DNA from: an uncultured Bacteroidia bacterium
GTDB taxonomy: Bacteria; Bacteroidota; Bacteroidia; NS11-12g; UBA955
Direction: 5' to 3'
Assembly: GCA_943789135.1 (NCBI GenBank)
Contig: CALSSY010000010.1
Span: forward strand, 41,853-105,852
Length of the DNA stretch: 64,000 nucleotides
The position numbers and the translations under genes are program-made. Under the pieces are notes generated by a model. It was given only the letters and a program-made list of their open reading frames with translations, had not been told where the DNA came from and did no database searches. The stretch's first letter is position 1; the number at the start of each line of letters is the position of its first letter. Below, one piece after another: positions 18,565-29,276 of the stretch.

Positions 18565-19170
18565 TTATTTTCCGACCACCACTTTAGCGTATCGTATTAC
18601 TTTATCGTTTAAGAAATAACCTTTTTCTAATTCATCAATAACCTTGCCTTTCATGTCTTCTGTAGGAGCATCAAATTGTGTAACCGCTTCATGAATTTCC
18701 GCATCGAAAACTTCTCCTTGAGCATTCATAGGCTTCAATCCTTTTTTCTCTAGAGTACCGTAAAACTTCTTGTAAATCAACTCCATCCCTTCAGATGCAT
18801 TTGTATCTCCTGCCTGTTGCATCGACTTCAGTGCTCTTTCCATATCATCAACGATTGGCAATAACTCAACCATTAAATCCTTGGATGCATTTTGCATCCA
18901 TTCAAGACGTTCCTTGGTAGTCCTGCGACGGAAATTTTCAAACTCACTATACAATCGCAAATATTTGTCTCGTTCAACTTGAACTAAATCCGTTGAATTG
19001 GCTTCAGCGTCCTCTCCTTCAGTTGTCTGGCTTTCGGCATCAGGATTTTGATTGGTTTCCTCCATCTGATCCTCTGTTAGCTCAACCTGCTCGTTTCCTA
19101 TTGATTGCTCTTGTGTACCATCCAATTCTTCGTTAGATTTATTCTTAGCCTTTTTATTCATGTTAAACAT
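18565..19170 (-). CDS. grpE: Nucleotide exchange factor GrpE
   Basis: 201 residues. The acidic, Gln-rich first 60 residues are followed by the long coiled coil (RDKYLRLYSEFENFRRRT) and the beta domain with GEVFDAEIHEAV, ending VIRYAKVVVGK, all typical of GrpE, the DnaK nucleotide-exchange factor. The ATG at 19161 (MNKKAKNKS) is an equally likely start. It is the first gene of the grpE-dnaJ-M48 set; dnaK is not in the window. Confidence 0.94.
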   Translation of the reverse strand: MFNMNKKAKNKSNEELDGTQEQSIGNEQVELTEDQMEETNQNPDAESQTTEGEDAEANSTDLVQVERDKYLRLYSEFENFRRRTTKERLEWMQNASKDLMVELLPIVDDMERALKSMQQAGDTNASEGMELIYKKFYGTLEKKGLKPMNAQGEVFDAEIHEAVTQFDAPTEDMKGKVIDELEKGYFLNDKVIRYAKVVVGK

Positions 19171-19296
19171 AATTTTAATTACTTCTACTCAAACACTTTG
19201 CCAAGTGCAAAAATCTGACTTTTTGTGTCAAGATGTCATATTTATTTCGGCGATTGAAACCTTTTTGTCACAATAATGTTGTATACTCGTATATCT

Positions 19297-19899
19297 ATGT
19301 TTACAGGAATAATTGAAGATACCGCAGTTCTGATTGAACGTATCTCAGAGGGAAGCAACGTGCATTACACATTCCAAAATCCTGTAGCTCAAGAACTTAT
19401 AATCGACCAAAGTTTGGCACATGATGGCATTTGCTTAACCATCGTTGATGTCAACAAAGAAAAGAATCAATATAAAGTTACTGCCATTAAAGAGACCCTT
19501 GAAAGAACCAATATTTGGACATGGGAAGAGGGATATCGTGCCAATATTGAAAGATGTATGCCCGCAAACGGCCGTTTTGACGGACATATTGTTCAAGGTC
19601 ATGTTGACGCGGTGGGCAATATCGACGAAATTCATGATTTGAATGGATCTCATTTATTATTCGTAAGTCATCCACCCGAAAGAGGAATAACCGTTCCTAA
19701 AGGAAGTATTACTATAAACGGCGTTAGTTTAACGGTGGTTGATTCATTTCCCGATGCATTTAGCGTTGCGATAATACCCCACACCTGGAATAAAACAAAT
19801 TTAGGGCAACTAAAAACTAGCAGCAAGGTAAATCTGGAATTCGATATTTTAGGCAAATACGTACAGCGTATGCAGCAAATCCAGAACGAATTGCCCTAA
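19297..19899 (+). CDS. ribE: Riboflavin synthase alpha chain
   Basis: Converts two 6,7-dimethyl-8-ribityllumazine molecules into riboflavin. The start MFTGIIE is the family's N-terminus, so I choose the ATG at 19297 rather than the upstream in-frame one at 19276. The two tandem lumazine-binding barrels are visible: DGICLTIVDVN in the first and INGVSLTVVDSF in the second, with GHIVQGHVDAVG at the junction. 200 residues, normal length. Diverges from grpE. Confidence 0.95.
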   Translation: MFTGIIEDTAVLIERISEGSNVHYTFQNPVAQELIIDQSLAHDGICLTIVDVNKEKNQYKVTAIKETLERTNIWTWEEGYRANIERCMPANGRFDGHIVQGHVDAVGNIDEIHDLNGSHLLFVSHPPERGITVPKGSITINGVSLTVVDSFPDAFSVAIIPHTWNKTNLGQLKTSSKVNLEFDILGKYVQRMQQIQNELP

Positions 19900-20211
19900 A
19901 CGTACGCTTATTTTCAAACAAAACTAAACTCCTTATTCCCAAAGTATACGCATCTTGTCTACGTTTTAGTCAAAATCTGCGCAACAAACGAACAAGGAAT
20001 TCAAGCAAATCCAAGGCCGCCTATTATCCTCTATGTCATTTAATTTCAAAACAATACAAAACTAGAGTTACCAAGTTGCACTTACTCAAATCTTCAACAA
20101 GATTTACGTTCATCGGGAAAATAGGCAATCCCACCACTAACTAAACTCATTCTAAATAAGACAAGGGCTAATTAAGTCTGCCTTTTCTGAGTACCTTTTT
20201 GTAAATTTGCC
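19900..20211. other. Intergenic region upstream of sdhC
   Basis: About 340 bases between ribE and sdhC counted to the start codon. No coding frame and no convincing hairpin. The sdh -7 element is at its right end. Confidence 0.5.
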
Positions 20212-20219
20212 CAAATTAA
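20212..20219 (+). promoter_or_regulatory. -7 element TAAATTTG for the sdhCAB operon
   Basis: Exact TAnnTTTG, 21 bases before the sdhC ATG. Confidence 0.6.
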
Positions 20220-20240
20220 AAAATCGATACAAATCTAACT

Positions 20241-20939
20241 ATGGGAGTATTATCGTTTGTGTTTTCTTCGAGTCTCGGACGAAAACTTGTTATGGCAGTA
20301 ACGGGCATATCACTAATTGCCTTCCTTTTGGTTCACTGCGCCATCAATGCTACCGTTTTCTTTAACGACGGTGGAGAAACCTTTAACATCGCGGCTGAGT
20401 TCATGGGTCACAATTGGCTCATCCGTACGGCTGAAATTGGATTATTTGCTGGCTTACTTTGGCACATCATTCAAGGCATCTGGCTGACACTAGATAACCA
20501 AAAGCGTAGAAAATCCAAATACGGAGCAAACCCTGGAAGTGCCAACAGTAAATGGTACTCACGAAGCATGGGTTTACTTGGTTCTATTATTTTGATTTTC
20601 TTAGTAATGCATTTAAAACACTTTTGGGTGGTAAGTCGATTCGGCATGCCCCATGAATTGGGTCATTTGGAATATGCTTCTGGAGAACATTTAGAAAACT
20701 TGTATGTAGAAATGGTTAATGTTTTTCAAAATCCAGTTGCTGTAATTGTTTATGTTTTAGGTTGTATTGGTCTTGGTTATCATTTGCTACACGGATTTAG
20801 TAGCGCCTTCCAAACCTTAGGAATCAACCATAAATCTTACACCCCAATGATTCAAAGTGTGGGTGTTGCATTTTCCATTATTGTTCCTTTAATATTTGCT
20901 ATCATCCCCGTGGCTTTTCACCTCGGCTTAATTAAATAA
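20241..20939 (+). CDS. sdhC: Succinate dehydrogenase/fumarate reductase cytochrome b subunit
   Basis: 232 residues with five hydrophobic helices, the large single-subunit diheme membrane anchor (type B) seen in Bacteroidota and Bacillus. Probable heme ligands are among the membrane histidines, e.g. [27 protein letters not shown] and GLGYHLLHG. It passes electrons between SdhAB and menaquinone. The gene is followed by sdhA after 4 bases, and there is no sdhD, as expected for this type. Confidence 0.94.
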   Translation: MGVLSFVFSSSLGRKLVMAVTGISLIAFLLVHCAINATVFFNDGGETFNIAAEFMGHNWLIRTAEIGLFAGLLWHIIQGIWLTLDNQKRRKSKYGANPGSANSKWYSRSMGLLGSIILIFLVMHLKHFWVVSRFGMPHELGHLEYASGEHLENLYVEMVNVFQNPVAVIVYVLGCIGLGYHLLHGFSSAFQTLGINHKSYTPMIQSVGVAFSIIVPLIFAIIPVAFHLGLIK

Positions 20940-20943
20940 ACGT

Positions 20944-22923
20944 ATGAAATTAGATGCTAAAATTCCAGAAGGACCATTAGAACAAAAGTGGACGAAGTAT
21001 AAAAGTTCCGTTCCTTTGGTCAATCCCGCAAACAAGCGTAATTTGAATATTATCGTTGTTGGAACCGGCTTAGCTGGAGCAAGTGCCGCAGCTACTTTAG
21101 CTGAAATGGGTTATCAAGTTTCTGCGTTCTGCTTTCAAGATTCACCTCGTCGTGCGCACTCTATTGCCGCTCAAGGTGGAATCAACGCAGCAAAAAACTA
21201 TCAAAACGATGGTGACAGTGTTCACCGTTTATTTTATGATACTATTAAAGGTGGTGACTACCGTTCTCGTGAAGGAAACGTGCATCGCTTGGCCGAAGTA
21301 TCAACCAATATAATTGATCAATGTGTTGCACAAGGTGTTCCATTTGCCCGTGAATACGGAGGAACTTTAAGCAACCGCTCCTTTGGTGGAACGCAAGTTC
21401 AACGTACGTTTTATGCTGCCGGTCAAACCGGTCAGCAATTATTGTTGGGCGCCTATTCTGCCCTGGAGCGTCAAGTTGGACTTGGAAACGTAAAAATGTA
21501 CGCCCGCCATGAAATGGTTGAGGTTGTTAAAATTGACGGTAAAGCACGTGGAATCATTGCCCGTAATCTTGTTTCGGGTAAACTTGAGCGCTATTTTGGA
21601 CATGCTGTGTTGCTGTGCACCGGTGGATACGGAAACGTATTTTATCTAAGTACAAATGCAATGGGAAGCAATGTAACCGCGGCGTGGAAAGCACACAAAG
21701 CAGGTGCCTTATTTGGAAACCCTTGTTTCACGCAAATCCACCCTACATGCATACCCGTGTCGGGTCATTACCAATCAAAGCTGACTTTGATGAGTGAATC
21801 TTTGCGTAACGACGGAAGAATTTGGGTACCTAAAAAGCAAGGTGACACCCGTCATCCTAACGACATTCCAGAAGAAGAACGCGATTATTACTTAGAGCGT
21901 CGCTACCCTGCATTCGGTAACTTAGTACCACGAGATATCGCCAGTCGTGCCGCAAAAGAACGTTGCGACGCTGGATACGGTGTTGGACCAAGCAAAATGG
22001 CCGTTTATTTGGACTTCAAATACAACATGATGAACAAATACGGACGCGCCGAAGCTACCAAGCACGGCATTGCGAATCCAGACGATGAAACTTTGTTGCG
22101 TTTAGGGAAAGATATCATTAAAGAGAAATACGGCAACTTGTTTGATATGTACAAACAAATCACTGCCGAAGATCCATACGAAGTACCCATGCGTATTTAC
22201 CCAGCTGTTCACTATACAATGGGTGGATTGTGGGTAGATTACGAATTGCAGACAACCGTTCCTGGCTTGTACGCTTTAGGTGAAGCCAACTTCTCAGACC
22301 ACGGTGCTAACCGCTTAGGCGCTTCTGCACTGATGCAAGGACTAGCAGATGGATATTTTGTAATACCCTATACCATAGGTAACTACCTAAGTAAAGAGAT
22401 TCACACCAAGCCAATTCCAACGGATCATGAAGCTTTCGAAGAAGCAGAAAAACGCGCCAACGAAAGAATCAGCGGATTCTTAAAGATCAAAGGTACTCGT
22501 ACAGTAGAAAGCTACCACCGCGAGTTGGGATTGATTATGTGGGATAAATGTGGAATGGCTAGAAATGAAAAGGGATTAAAAGAAGCCATTGAACAGATCA
22601 GAGCATTGCGCGAAGATTTCTATAAGAACGTTCGTGTACCTGGTTCTGACAGTGGTTTTAATCCTGAATTAGACAAAGCGGGGCGCGTAGCAGATTTCTT
22701 AGAACTTGGAGAGTTGATGTGCTTAGATGCATTAGCGAGGGAAGAAAGTTGCGGTGGTCACTTCCGTGAGGAATTCCAAACCGAAGAAGGAGAAGCCATG
22801 CGTGACGATGACAAGTTCTTAAGTGTATTTGCTTGGGAGAATAAAGGAAATAACGACTACGAACTTCACCGCGAAGATTTAAACTACGAAAACATAAAAA
22901 TTCAACAACGCAGTTACAAATAA
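20944..22923 (+). CDS. sdhA: Succinate dehydrogenase flavoprotein subunit
   Basis: 659 residues, the length of type B SdhA. N-terminal FAD-binding [17 protein letters not shown]; the covalent-FAD His is in [15 protein letters not shown]; substrate-site text includes [36 protein letters not shown] and the active-site Arg region [31 protein letters not shown] closes the FAD site. It oxidises succinate to fumarate on the cytoplasmic face. Second gene of sdhCAB. Confidence 0.97.
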   Translation: MKLDAKIPEGPLEQKWTKYKSSVPLVNPANKRNLNIIVVGTGLAGASAAATLAEMGYQVSAFCFQDSPRRAHSIAAQGGINAAKNYQNDGDSVHRLFYDTIKGGDYRSREGNVHRLAEVSTNIIDQCVAQGVPFAREYGGTLSNRSFGGTQVQRTFYAAGQTGQQLLLGAYSALERQVGLGNVKMYARHEMVEVVKIDGKARGIIARNLVSGKLERYFGHAVLLCTGGYGNVFYLSTNAMGSNVTAAWKAHKAGALFGNPCFTQIHPTCIPVSGHYQSKLTLMSESLRNDGRIWVPKKQGDTRHPNDIPEEERDYYLERRYPAFGNLVPRDIASRAAKERCDAGYGVGPSKMAVYLDFKYNMMNKYGRAEATKHGIANPDDETLLRLGKDIIKEKYGNLFDMYKQITAEDPYEVPMRIYPAVHYTMGGLWVDYELQTTVPGLYALGEANFSDHGANRLGASALMQGLADGYFVIPYTIGNYLSKEIHTKPIPTDHEAFEEAEKRANERISGFLKIKGTRTVESYHRELGLIMWDKCGMARNEKGLKEAIEQIRALREDFYKNVRVPGSDSGFNPELDKAGRVADFLELGELMCLDALAREESCGGHFREEFQTEEGEAMRDDDKFLSVFAWENKGNNDYELHREDLNYENIKIQQRSYK

Positions 22924-22928
22924 TCGAA

Positions 22929-23684
22929 ATGGGAAACACAATGAATATAAACTTGAAAGTATGGCGCCAGCAAAATGAAAATGCTCAGGGCCATTTTGAA
23001 GAACATAAAGTTCAAGCAAGTCCCGACATGAGCTTCCTTGAAATGTTCGATGTATTGAACGAACAACTCATTGAAGATGGAAAAGATCCAATCGCATTTG
23101 ACCACGACTGTCGCGAAGGTATTTGCGGAATGTGTTCCATGGTTATCAACGGACGTCCTCATGGTCCTAAAGGCGGTGTAACCACTTGCCAATTGCACAT
23201 GAGAAGCTTTAAAGATGGCGACACGGTAGTAGTTGAACCTTGGAGAGCCAATGCTTTTCCAGTAATCAAGGATTTAAGTGTAAATAGAAGTGCTTTTGAC
23301 CGTATTATTTCTTCGGGAGGATATGTATCCGTAAATACAGGTAATGCTGTAGATGCAAATTCAGTTTTAATTCCTAAGGACGTTGCCGATACAGCATTCC
23401 AAGCAGCGACTTGTATTGGCTGTGGTGCTTGCGTAAGTGCTTGTAAAAACGCATCCGCCATGTTATTCGTGGGTGCTAAGGTGACACAGCTTTCCATGCT
23501 TCCACAAGGACAACCAGAACGTGAATCGCGCGTTGTTGCTATGGTTGATCAAATGGATGCAGAAGGATTCGGTGCTTGTACCAATACGGGTGCTTGTGCG
23601 GCTGAATGTCCAAAAGAAATACCTTTGTCAGTTATTGCCAACCTGAATCGTGAATATTACAAAGCCAAATTAAACGGTAAGTAA
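22929..23684 (+). CDS. sdhB: Succinate dehydrogenase iron-sulfur subunit
   Basis: 251 residues. The [2Fe-2S] cysteines are in [11 protein letters not shown] with the partner in GVTTC; the [4Fe-4S] set is [12 protein letters not shown], and the [3Fe-4S] part is in [16 protein letters not shown]. It carries electrons from SdhA to the cytochrome b subunit. Last gene of sdhCAB; a terminator follows within 25 bases. Confidence 0.97.
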   Translation: MGNTMNINLKVWRQQNENAQGHFEEHKVQASPDMSFLEMFDVLNEQLIEDGKDPIAFDHDCREGICGMCSMVINGRPHGPKGGVTTCQLHMRSFKDGDTVVVEPWRANAFPVIKDLSVNRSAFDRIISSGGYVSVNTGNAVDANSVLIPKDVADTAFQAATCIGCGACVSACKNASAMLFVGAKVTQLSMLPQGQPERESRVVAMVDQMDAEGFGACTNTGACAAECPKEIPLSVIANLNREYYKAKLNGK

Positions 23685-23703
23685 TTCATTATCTACCCTA
23701 TAT

Positions 23704-23740
23704 AAAAGGCCAACTATTTGCGTAGTTGGCCTTTTTATTT
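23704..23740 (+). terminator. Rho-independent terminator of sdhCAB
   Basis: AAAAGGCCAACTA pairs with TAGTTGGCCTTTTT across a short loop, followed by a T-rich tail. It is nearly symmetric, so it can also serve the opposing gene. Confidence 0.93.
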
Positions 23741-23755
23741 AAGATCCAAATAGTA

Positions 23756-24578
23756 TTACGGAATGGGATAAACAACGCCTAAATCTATTGAAAAACGATA
23801 ACTGTTCGCCCTTTGAACTCCATTAAAGTTAGGAATCAAGGCCATATCCATTCTCGGTTGGGCTAATAATTTTATTTTGTCGTCTAATGCATATTCGGCT
23901 CTCAATCCAAAGGAAGCAAATACATTAAATTGTGGATTCACCGTTTTTTGTATTACTGGACGATCAACGGCATCCAATTCCACCGTATAATCATAAACAT
24001 CCACAGAAGCCCCTTCATCTAAAGAAAAACCGCGTGTTTTTATCCTCACTTTATCTTGAACCAGTACAGCCGGTATCGCCGAAATAAACCCATACAATTC
24101 CGTATCGGGGATTCTCAATTTCACACCATCTAAGCGGCGCAAATATTGCAAATCCACCGTTAAATAACGTTGTGTAAAGTGATAATCCATTACTTGCACT
24201 GGACCATCAACCAAATGCGCATATACCGCCAAATCTGGATGTGGTAGATAATTGAACATGCCATTTTCTTTCCGTCTAACAAATCCCCATTGTTGATATC
24301 CAACGTTTACGGCAAATGCAACATTTCTCTCTCTTTGAAATACAATCCCGATAAAACCGCTGATGGAATTTTGATATTTATCGGAGTTACGGAAAGAATC
24401 TTTTAAGCCTTGTTCGGTATACGTTGACCGAGGCATTGGTGTTACTGCAGACAACAATCTCGATTGTACCGAAGGAGTAAGGCCACCTTGAACTCTTCGC
24501 GACCAAGGAGTATTCTGCGCCAGACCAGAACTACAAAAACTTCACAAAACCAACTAAGAATAACAATCCTTTTTTCAT
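23756..24578 (-). CDS. Outer-membrane beta-barrel protein, frameshift in the signal peptide
   Basis: The open part from 24457 has strand-rich text ending FSIDLGVVYPIP, with YGFISAIPAVL and FASFGLRAEYALDD, as in outer-membrane barrels. The upstream codons in the same frame read SSGLAQNTPWSRRVQGG back to about 24532. A start MKKGLLFLVGFVKF at 24578 is one base out of phase, so signal peptide and body belong together with one extra base near 24530-24545, probably in the TTTTT run. The ATG overlaps the MATE stop (ATGA), so translation is coupled to the exporter gene. Function unknown. Confidence 0.65.
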
Positions 24579-25927
24579 ACAAACAGCAACTTACTACTTT
24601 TTTGATAAAAACGGTAAACTCCTAAAATCGAGGCGACTAAAAGACCAACGGTAAAACCCGTCCAAACACCGTATACTTGCTTTTGTAATACTTCCCCGAG
24701 ATAATAGGATAAAGGCATGCTCACTACCCAATATGAAAATACGGAAATCATACTTGCCCAAAAAACATCCTTGATTCCACGTAATAAAGACATAGCCGCG
24801 GCTTGAATTCCGTCGCTAACCTGAAATACTGCCGCCAATAAAAACAAGGGCAATATCAAAGGCATAACAGCAGGTTCTACACCATAAAGTCCTGCAATCT
24901 GTCGGTTGAAAACAACAAAGATTAACGCATTAATCAACTCAAAAATCACCATTAGAATGAAAGTAGCATGGGCTACTTTTCGAATTTTCAACGTGCTATT
25001 TTCTCCGTAACCGTTTCCTACTAAAATACTTCCTGCCATGCCGATTCCACTTGCCACCATATAAGTAACCGATGCCGCATTCAGTGCAACGGCATGCGCT
25101 GCAACCTGTACTTCTCCGTACCATCCCACCATAATGCCGGAAATTGAAAAACACGCCCATTCGGCAAATGTTTGCAAGGCAATTGGAACTCCCATTTTCC
25201 AAACTCCGGGTGTTTCCTTCCAAACCTCTTTCCATTTCGGCATTATCTTGGGAACATACGTCTTCATGAATTTGGAATATCGAACATACCACAAAGCCGC
25301 TAACATCATTGCTATTCTGGAAATGAGTGTAGCCCATGCAGCTCCTTCGTAGCCCATAGCCGGGATGAACCAAAACCCATAAATTAGAATGGCATTTAGC
25401 AGGACATTCACAACCAAACCTGCTAATGTCAAAACCATTGATACCTTCGTATGACCCAAGCCATCGGTAAACTGCCTAGCTGTTAAAAACACCAACATGG
25501 GCAGTATTGACCAATTAACAATTTTTAAATAACGTGGTGCTATTTCATTAACCGCTGCTGTTTGTCTTAACCATTCAAAATTATCCGTTAAAATACTTAG
25601 AATCCCGAATTGAAAAGCGAACAATATAAGGCTGACTACTAAACCCGCTCTGTAAATAATAAAACCACCTTTAGCCTGTTTTTCACCAACTTTAATGCTC
25701 ACAAGGGTACTAACCGCAAATAGAACACCAAAGGTTAAACCGCTGGTCATAAAGAATAAACTATTCGCTTGATTCACGCCGGCAAGTGCTTCTTTGCCCA
25801 AGCGCCCAACCATAATGGTATCGGCAACGCCCATAAGAACCAATCCCAATTGTCCTAATATTATTGGATAAGAAAGTTGAAATATGTCTTTAACGAATAT
25901 CCGATACTGGGACCACAAGGCGCGCAT
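24575..25927 (-). CDS. MATE family multidrug/Na+ antiporter
   Basis: About 450 residues with 12 hydrophobic helices in two repeated halves, the MATE fold. The N-terminal text SYPIILGQLGLVLMGVADTIMVGRLG and the second-half counterpart (MGVPIALQTFAEWACFSISG) are typical. Members export drugs or metabolites using Na+ or H+ gradients; substrate unknown. I start at the ATG at 25927 (MRALWSQYR); the frame extends to a TTG at 25939. A -7 element lies 10 bases upstream. Confidence 0.93.
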   Translation of the reverse strand: MRALWSQYRIFVKDIFQLSYPIILGQLGLVLMGVADTIMVGRLGKEALAGVNQANSLFFMTSGLTFGVLFAVSTLVSIKVGEKQAKGGFIIYRAGLVVSLILFAFQFGILSILTDNFEWLRQTAAVNEIAPRYLKIVNWSILPMLVFLTARQFTDGLGHTKVSMVLTLAGLVVNVLLNAILIYGFWFIPAMGYEGAAWATLISRIAMMLAALWYVRYSKFMKTYVPKIMPKWKEVWKETPGVWKMGVPIALQTFAEWACFSISGIMVGWYGEVQVAAHAVALNAASVTYMVASGIGMAGSILVGNGYGENSTLKIRKVAHATFILMVIFELINALIFVVFNRQIAGLYGVEPAVMPLILPLFLLAAVFQVSDGIQAAAMSLLRGIKDVFWASMISVFSYWVVSMPLSYYLGEVLQKQVYGVWTGFTVGLLVASILGVYRFYQKSSKLLFV

Positions 25928-25936
25928 AATGAGCGG

Positions 25937-25944
25937 CAAAAATA
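25937..25944 (-). promoter_or_regulatory. -7 element TATTTTTG for the MATE gene
   Basis: Exact TAnnTTTG on the minus strand, 9 bases before the ATG at 25927. Confidence 0.6.
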
Positions 25945-26000
25945 CGACAAGAACAGTGGCTTCCTAAATAAAATTAGATAATCACAAGCATAAAAGCCCG

Positions 26001-26008
26001 TACCTTTG
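26001..26008 (+). promoter_or_regulatory. -7 element TACCTTTG for the pseudouridine synthase gene
   Basis: Exact TAnnTTTG with only 5 bases between it and the ATG, so the transcript would be leaderless or nearly so. Confidence 0.6.
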
Positions 26009-26013
26009 CATTT

Positions 26014-26721
26014 ATGTTTGATGTGCTTTGGGAAGATAATCATTTATTATTCGCAAATAAGCCTGCGGGCGTACCTGTGCAAGGTGATTCTACTGGTGAC
26101 GAACACTTTTTAGAAATGGCTGAAGAATACATCCGGGTAAAATATAACAAGCCTGGGGCTGCTTATGTAGGATTGGTTCATCGTATTGACAGACCCGTTA
26201 GCGGCGTTGTTTTATTTGCAAAAACTTCAAAGGCTCTTACACGATTGAATGATATCTTCAGAGAAAAACAGAATATCAAAGTATATCATGCCCTAACTTC
26301 AAAACCCCTTACAGAAGAATCCGGCACATTAGAACATTATTTGAGTAAAGATTCGGAAACGCATAGAGCTCATGCCTACAACCAACCACGGGGATCGGCC
26401 AAACACTCTGTATTACATTATAAATTATTATCGAGCATAGCGGGTCGTTATTTGTATGAAATCACATTGGAAACAGGCAGATTTCATCAAATCAGAGTGC
26501 AACTTTCAAAAATGGGTTGCCCGATTATCGGAGATTTAAAGTACGGAGCCAAAAACAATCTTCCTGACCGTTCAATTGCACTTCACGCGCATACCCTTGT
26601 AACTCCCCATGTAGTAAAAGATGCACCTGCTGTTACGGTACACGCACCATATCCGAGAAAACAATGGTGGGGCTTATTCAAAGAAGATCTAATGAAGAAG
26701 GGTCCCAAAAGACCTCGTTAA
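26014..26721 (+). CDS. RluA-family pseudouridine synthase
   Basis: 235 residues. The catalytic HRIDRPVSGVVLFAKT contains the Asp nucleophile, preceded by FANKPAGVPVQ and followed by ETGRFHQIRVQL and GDLKYGAK, all RluA-family signatures. It isomerises uridine to pseudouridine in rRNA or tRNA; which position is unknown. It lacks an S4 domain. The 3' end overlaps the convergent alkyltransferase-like gene by 44 bases. Confidence 0.92.
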   Translation: MFDVLWEDNHLLFANKPAGVPVQGDSTGDEHFLEMAEEYIRVKYNKPGAAYVGLVHRIDRPVSGVVLFAKTSKALTRLNDIFREKQNIKVYHALTSKPLTEESGTLEHYLSKDSETHRAHAYNQPRGSAKHSVLHYKLLSSIAGRYLYEITLETGRFHQIRVQLSKMGCPIIGDLKYGAKNNLPDRSIALHAHTLVTPHVVKDAPAVTVHAPYPRKQWWGLFKEDLMKKGPKRPR

Positions 26722-27013
26722 AATTCTGAATTTTATCGGCTTCGACAATTATTCCTTCGGATTCCAACAGTTCTTGCATTCTATTGGGAGATGAGAAATG
26801 GGCCTTTCCACTTAACATTCCAATCCGATTTACTACCCTATGAGCTGGAATTTTGGGCATTACCCCGTGACTGACATTCATGGCCCATCCGACCAACCTA
26901 GAACCGGTTTTCGATCCTAAATAGGAAGCGATCGCCCCATAGGTCGTAACACGCCCATAGGGAATCATTCGCACTATATCGAAAACCCGATCATAAAATA
27001 AATTATTTTTCAT
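26678..27013 (-). CDS. Alkyltransferase-like (ATL) MGMT-fold DNA repair protein
   Basis: 111 residues covering only the DNA-binding/active-site domain of O6-alkylguanine-DNA alkyltransferase. VTTYGAIASYLG and VGWAMN are the winged-helix and Asn-hinge motifs. The active site reads PAHRVV where true alkyltransferases have PCHRV, so the alkyl-acceptor Cys is replaced by Ala. Known ATL proteins bind O6-alkylguanine and hand it to nucleotide excision repair without removing the alkyl group; the same role is inferred. Convergent overlap with the pseudouridine synthase gene. Confidence 0.88.
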   Translation of the reverse strand: MKNNLFYDRVFDIVRMIPYGRVTTYGAIASYLGSKTGSRLVGWAMNVSHGVMPKIPAHRVVNRIGMLSGKAHFSSPNRMQELLESEGIIVEADKIQNFNEVFWDPSSLDLL

Positions 27014-27076
27014 GTCAGTAAACCAATTTGGTATGAAAATTGTCTAAATTTAACACACAAATCTACATCTATTACA

Positions 27077-28664
27077 ATGAAGAATTTCGGAATCATACTT
27101 AGCACTTTAGCATTTATTACCGCAACTCAAGCGCAAAACATCACCACACCGATTAATCAATTTCCCAAAAAGTGATCGTATAATCCCTTATCAAACACCG
27201 CACAAATACAATAAGATTTCACGTGTGGGTAATTATCCCAAGATTAAGAACACCAAACCTTGGGATGGGCGTATGGATGGTGAATACCATCTTCGATTTA
27301 AAATTAACGGTTTAAAAACTGGAGAAACGGTATTTTTAGCGGATCATCATATCGGAGGAAAATACCTTCGTGATACAGCTGTAGTCGACAAAAAGGGAGT
27401 GGCCGAATTCACAGGAAATAAATTGCTTCAGCGCGGAATGTATTTATTCGTTTTGCCTGGGAAATCTGACTTTTTTGAATTTTTAATTGACGATGACCAA
27501 GATTTCACTATTAAAACCGATACCTCTTACTACGAGCATGATTATTATAAAAACATGAAAGTAGAAGGTTCAGACGAAAATACGTGGTTCGTAGGTTATC
27601 AAAACCAAAAAACACAGATTATCGAACGCATTATGGAAATTGATGCTGAGATCAAAAAAGATAGCACAGAAGAAAACCTAGCGATCTGGAATCCCAAAAG
27701 GAATAAATTACTTGAGGAAAAAATGAGTTCGGATAGCTTGTTTGTTGCCGAACATCCAACTTCTATGTTATCAAGATTCTTACTTGCGTTGATGCCTATC
27801 GACGTTCCTGAGGCCCCTAAGGATGAAAATGGAATTATTGACTCAACTTGGAAATACACATATTTCAAGAATCATTACTGGGAGAATGTAGATTTTAATG
27901 AGGATGCACTGGTTAGAATGCCCGTTAACGTGCTCAAAACGAAAATGGATTTTTATTTTGATAATGTAATCGTTCCTGATGCTGATTCTTGTATAAATGC
28001 TTGTAATAATATTTTATTACAAGCCCAAAACAGCATTGAAAATGAAAAATACATCATCTGGTATTTAACCAATCGTTTTGAATCAAGCAAAATCATGGGA
28101 TTGGATCGCGTGTTTGTACATATGGCCCTTTCTCAATATTGCCAAGGTCGCACGTGGTGGGTAGATAGCACTACAACCGCCAAGATGTGTGAAAATGCAT
28201 ACCGCAGATCTTACTCCTTAATTGGGGCACAAGCTGCGGATTTGCAGTTGAAAAACCAAGATTCTGTTTGGATCAATACCAACAGCATTAAGGCGCCTTA
28301 TACCATTTTAATGTTCTGGGATCCAACTTGTGGCCATTGTAAGGAAACAATGCCTAAAATTGCCAAATTGTACGAAGAAAATAAAGACAAAGGTTGGAAA
28401 GTAATTACCTTAGCTTCTGGAAATAAGAAAAAGGAATGGTATGAATACTTAGCGGCTCACCCAGAAATTTCAGAATTTACAAACCTCTTACGAGGAGAAG
28501 TATTGGAACAACGCTATGCCGATGCCTTACAAGCCTATTATGTTATTGCGAGTCCTACCATTTTCTTGTTGGATGAAAATAAGAAAATTGTAGCTAATCG
28601 AATTGATGCCGAAAAGATTGTAGAATTCATTGCGCATCTAGATAGCAAGAAAAAGCAAAACTAA
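27077..28664 (+). CDS. Periplasmic thioredoxin-fold protein (TlpA-like with DUF4369/DUF5106-type N-terminus), one frameshift
   Basis: An ATG at 27077 gives a signal peptide (MKNFGIILSTLAFITATQAQ), but the frame stops at 27173 after CCCAAAAAG. Removing one A of the run gives PKSDRIIPYQTPHKYNKIS and joins the long frame seen from 27225 to 28664. The N-terminal ~350 residues resemble the peptide-like domains (DUF4369/DUF5106) found before thioredoxin folds in Bacteroidota; the C-terminus has the redox motif in MFWDPTCGHCKE and the cis-Pro strand ASPTIFLLDENKKIV. Likely an envelope disulfide reductase or a lipoprotein-type maturation factor. It ends 4 bases into the convergent barrel gene. Confidence 0.87.
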
Positions 28665-29257
28665 TCGTGTAAGATTTTATCTATAGTTTTCCCAATCTCA
28701 TCCGTATACACACAAACACCAAAGGAATAATAGGAAGCTGAAAAATAGCTTCCTGGAGTGAGGGAAAAACGTGCGCCAACGCCTGCAGATAAGCCAATAT
28801 AGCGCCATATCCGATAACTAGCATGTACGCCAGTTTCTATGGGAATTAACATCAAATCTCGGTAATCCGGATTTCCATTTGGATTATTAAAGGTCAAACT
28901 TGCCGTACCCACCCCTACTTGAACTGTTTGAGTTAGAAACCAACGGTAATTTTTAAACCAACGGTACTCTCCTATCCCACTTAAATAGAAATATTCGTAC
29001 ATATTATCTGTGGGATCCTGAAAAACCGTGGAATAGAATCCAACATATCCGGCCGTTTTTTTATAATCAGCTCCTACTCGCAAACCAAAAATATGAATTG
29101 GCTTTCCTAATAAATACGAACTGCGACTATCTAAACCTGCGGTAAATTGTGGTTTATTCTTTAAACTCAATCGAATCGAATCACCTGGTGACCATTGTTG
29201 TGCGTCGACAAACCTTCCAAATGAAATCAAGAGTATGAGTAAAAGCGATCGCTTCAT
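28661..29257 (-). CDS. Small outer-membrane barrel protein, unknown
   Basis: 198 residues; signal peptide MKRSLLLILLISFGRFVDAQ. The rest is strand-rich with aromatic ends (AGYVGFYSTVFQ, YFSASYYSFGVCVYTDE) and looks like an 8-stranded barrel. No family recognised. It is the gene downstream of the PagL-like gene on the same strand, 19 bases away. Confidence 0.65.
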   Translation of the reverse strand: MKRSLLLILLISFGRFVDAQQWSPGDSIRLSLKNKPQFTAGLDSRSSYLLGKPIHIFGLRVGADYKKTAGYVGFYSTVFQDPTDNMYEYFYLSGIGEYRWFKNYRWFLTQTVQVGVGTASLTFNNPNGNPDYRDLMLIPIETGVHASYRIWRYIGLSAGVGARFSLTPGSYFSASYYSFGVCVYTDEIGKTIDKILHD

Positions 29258-29276
29258 GAATTCACAAAGTTAGTGG

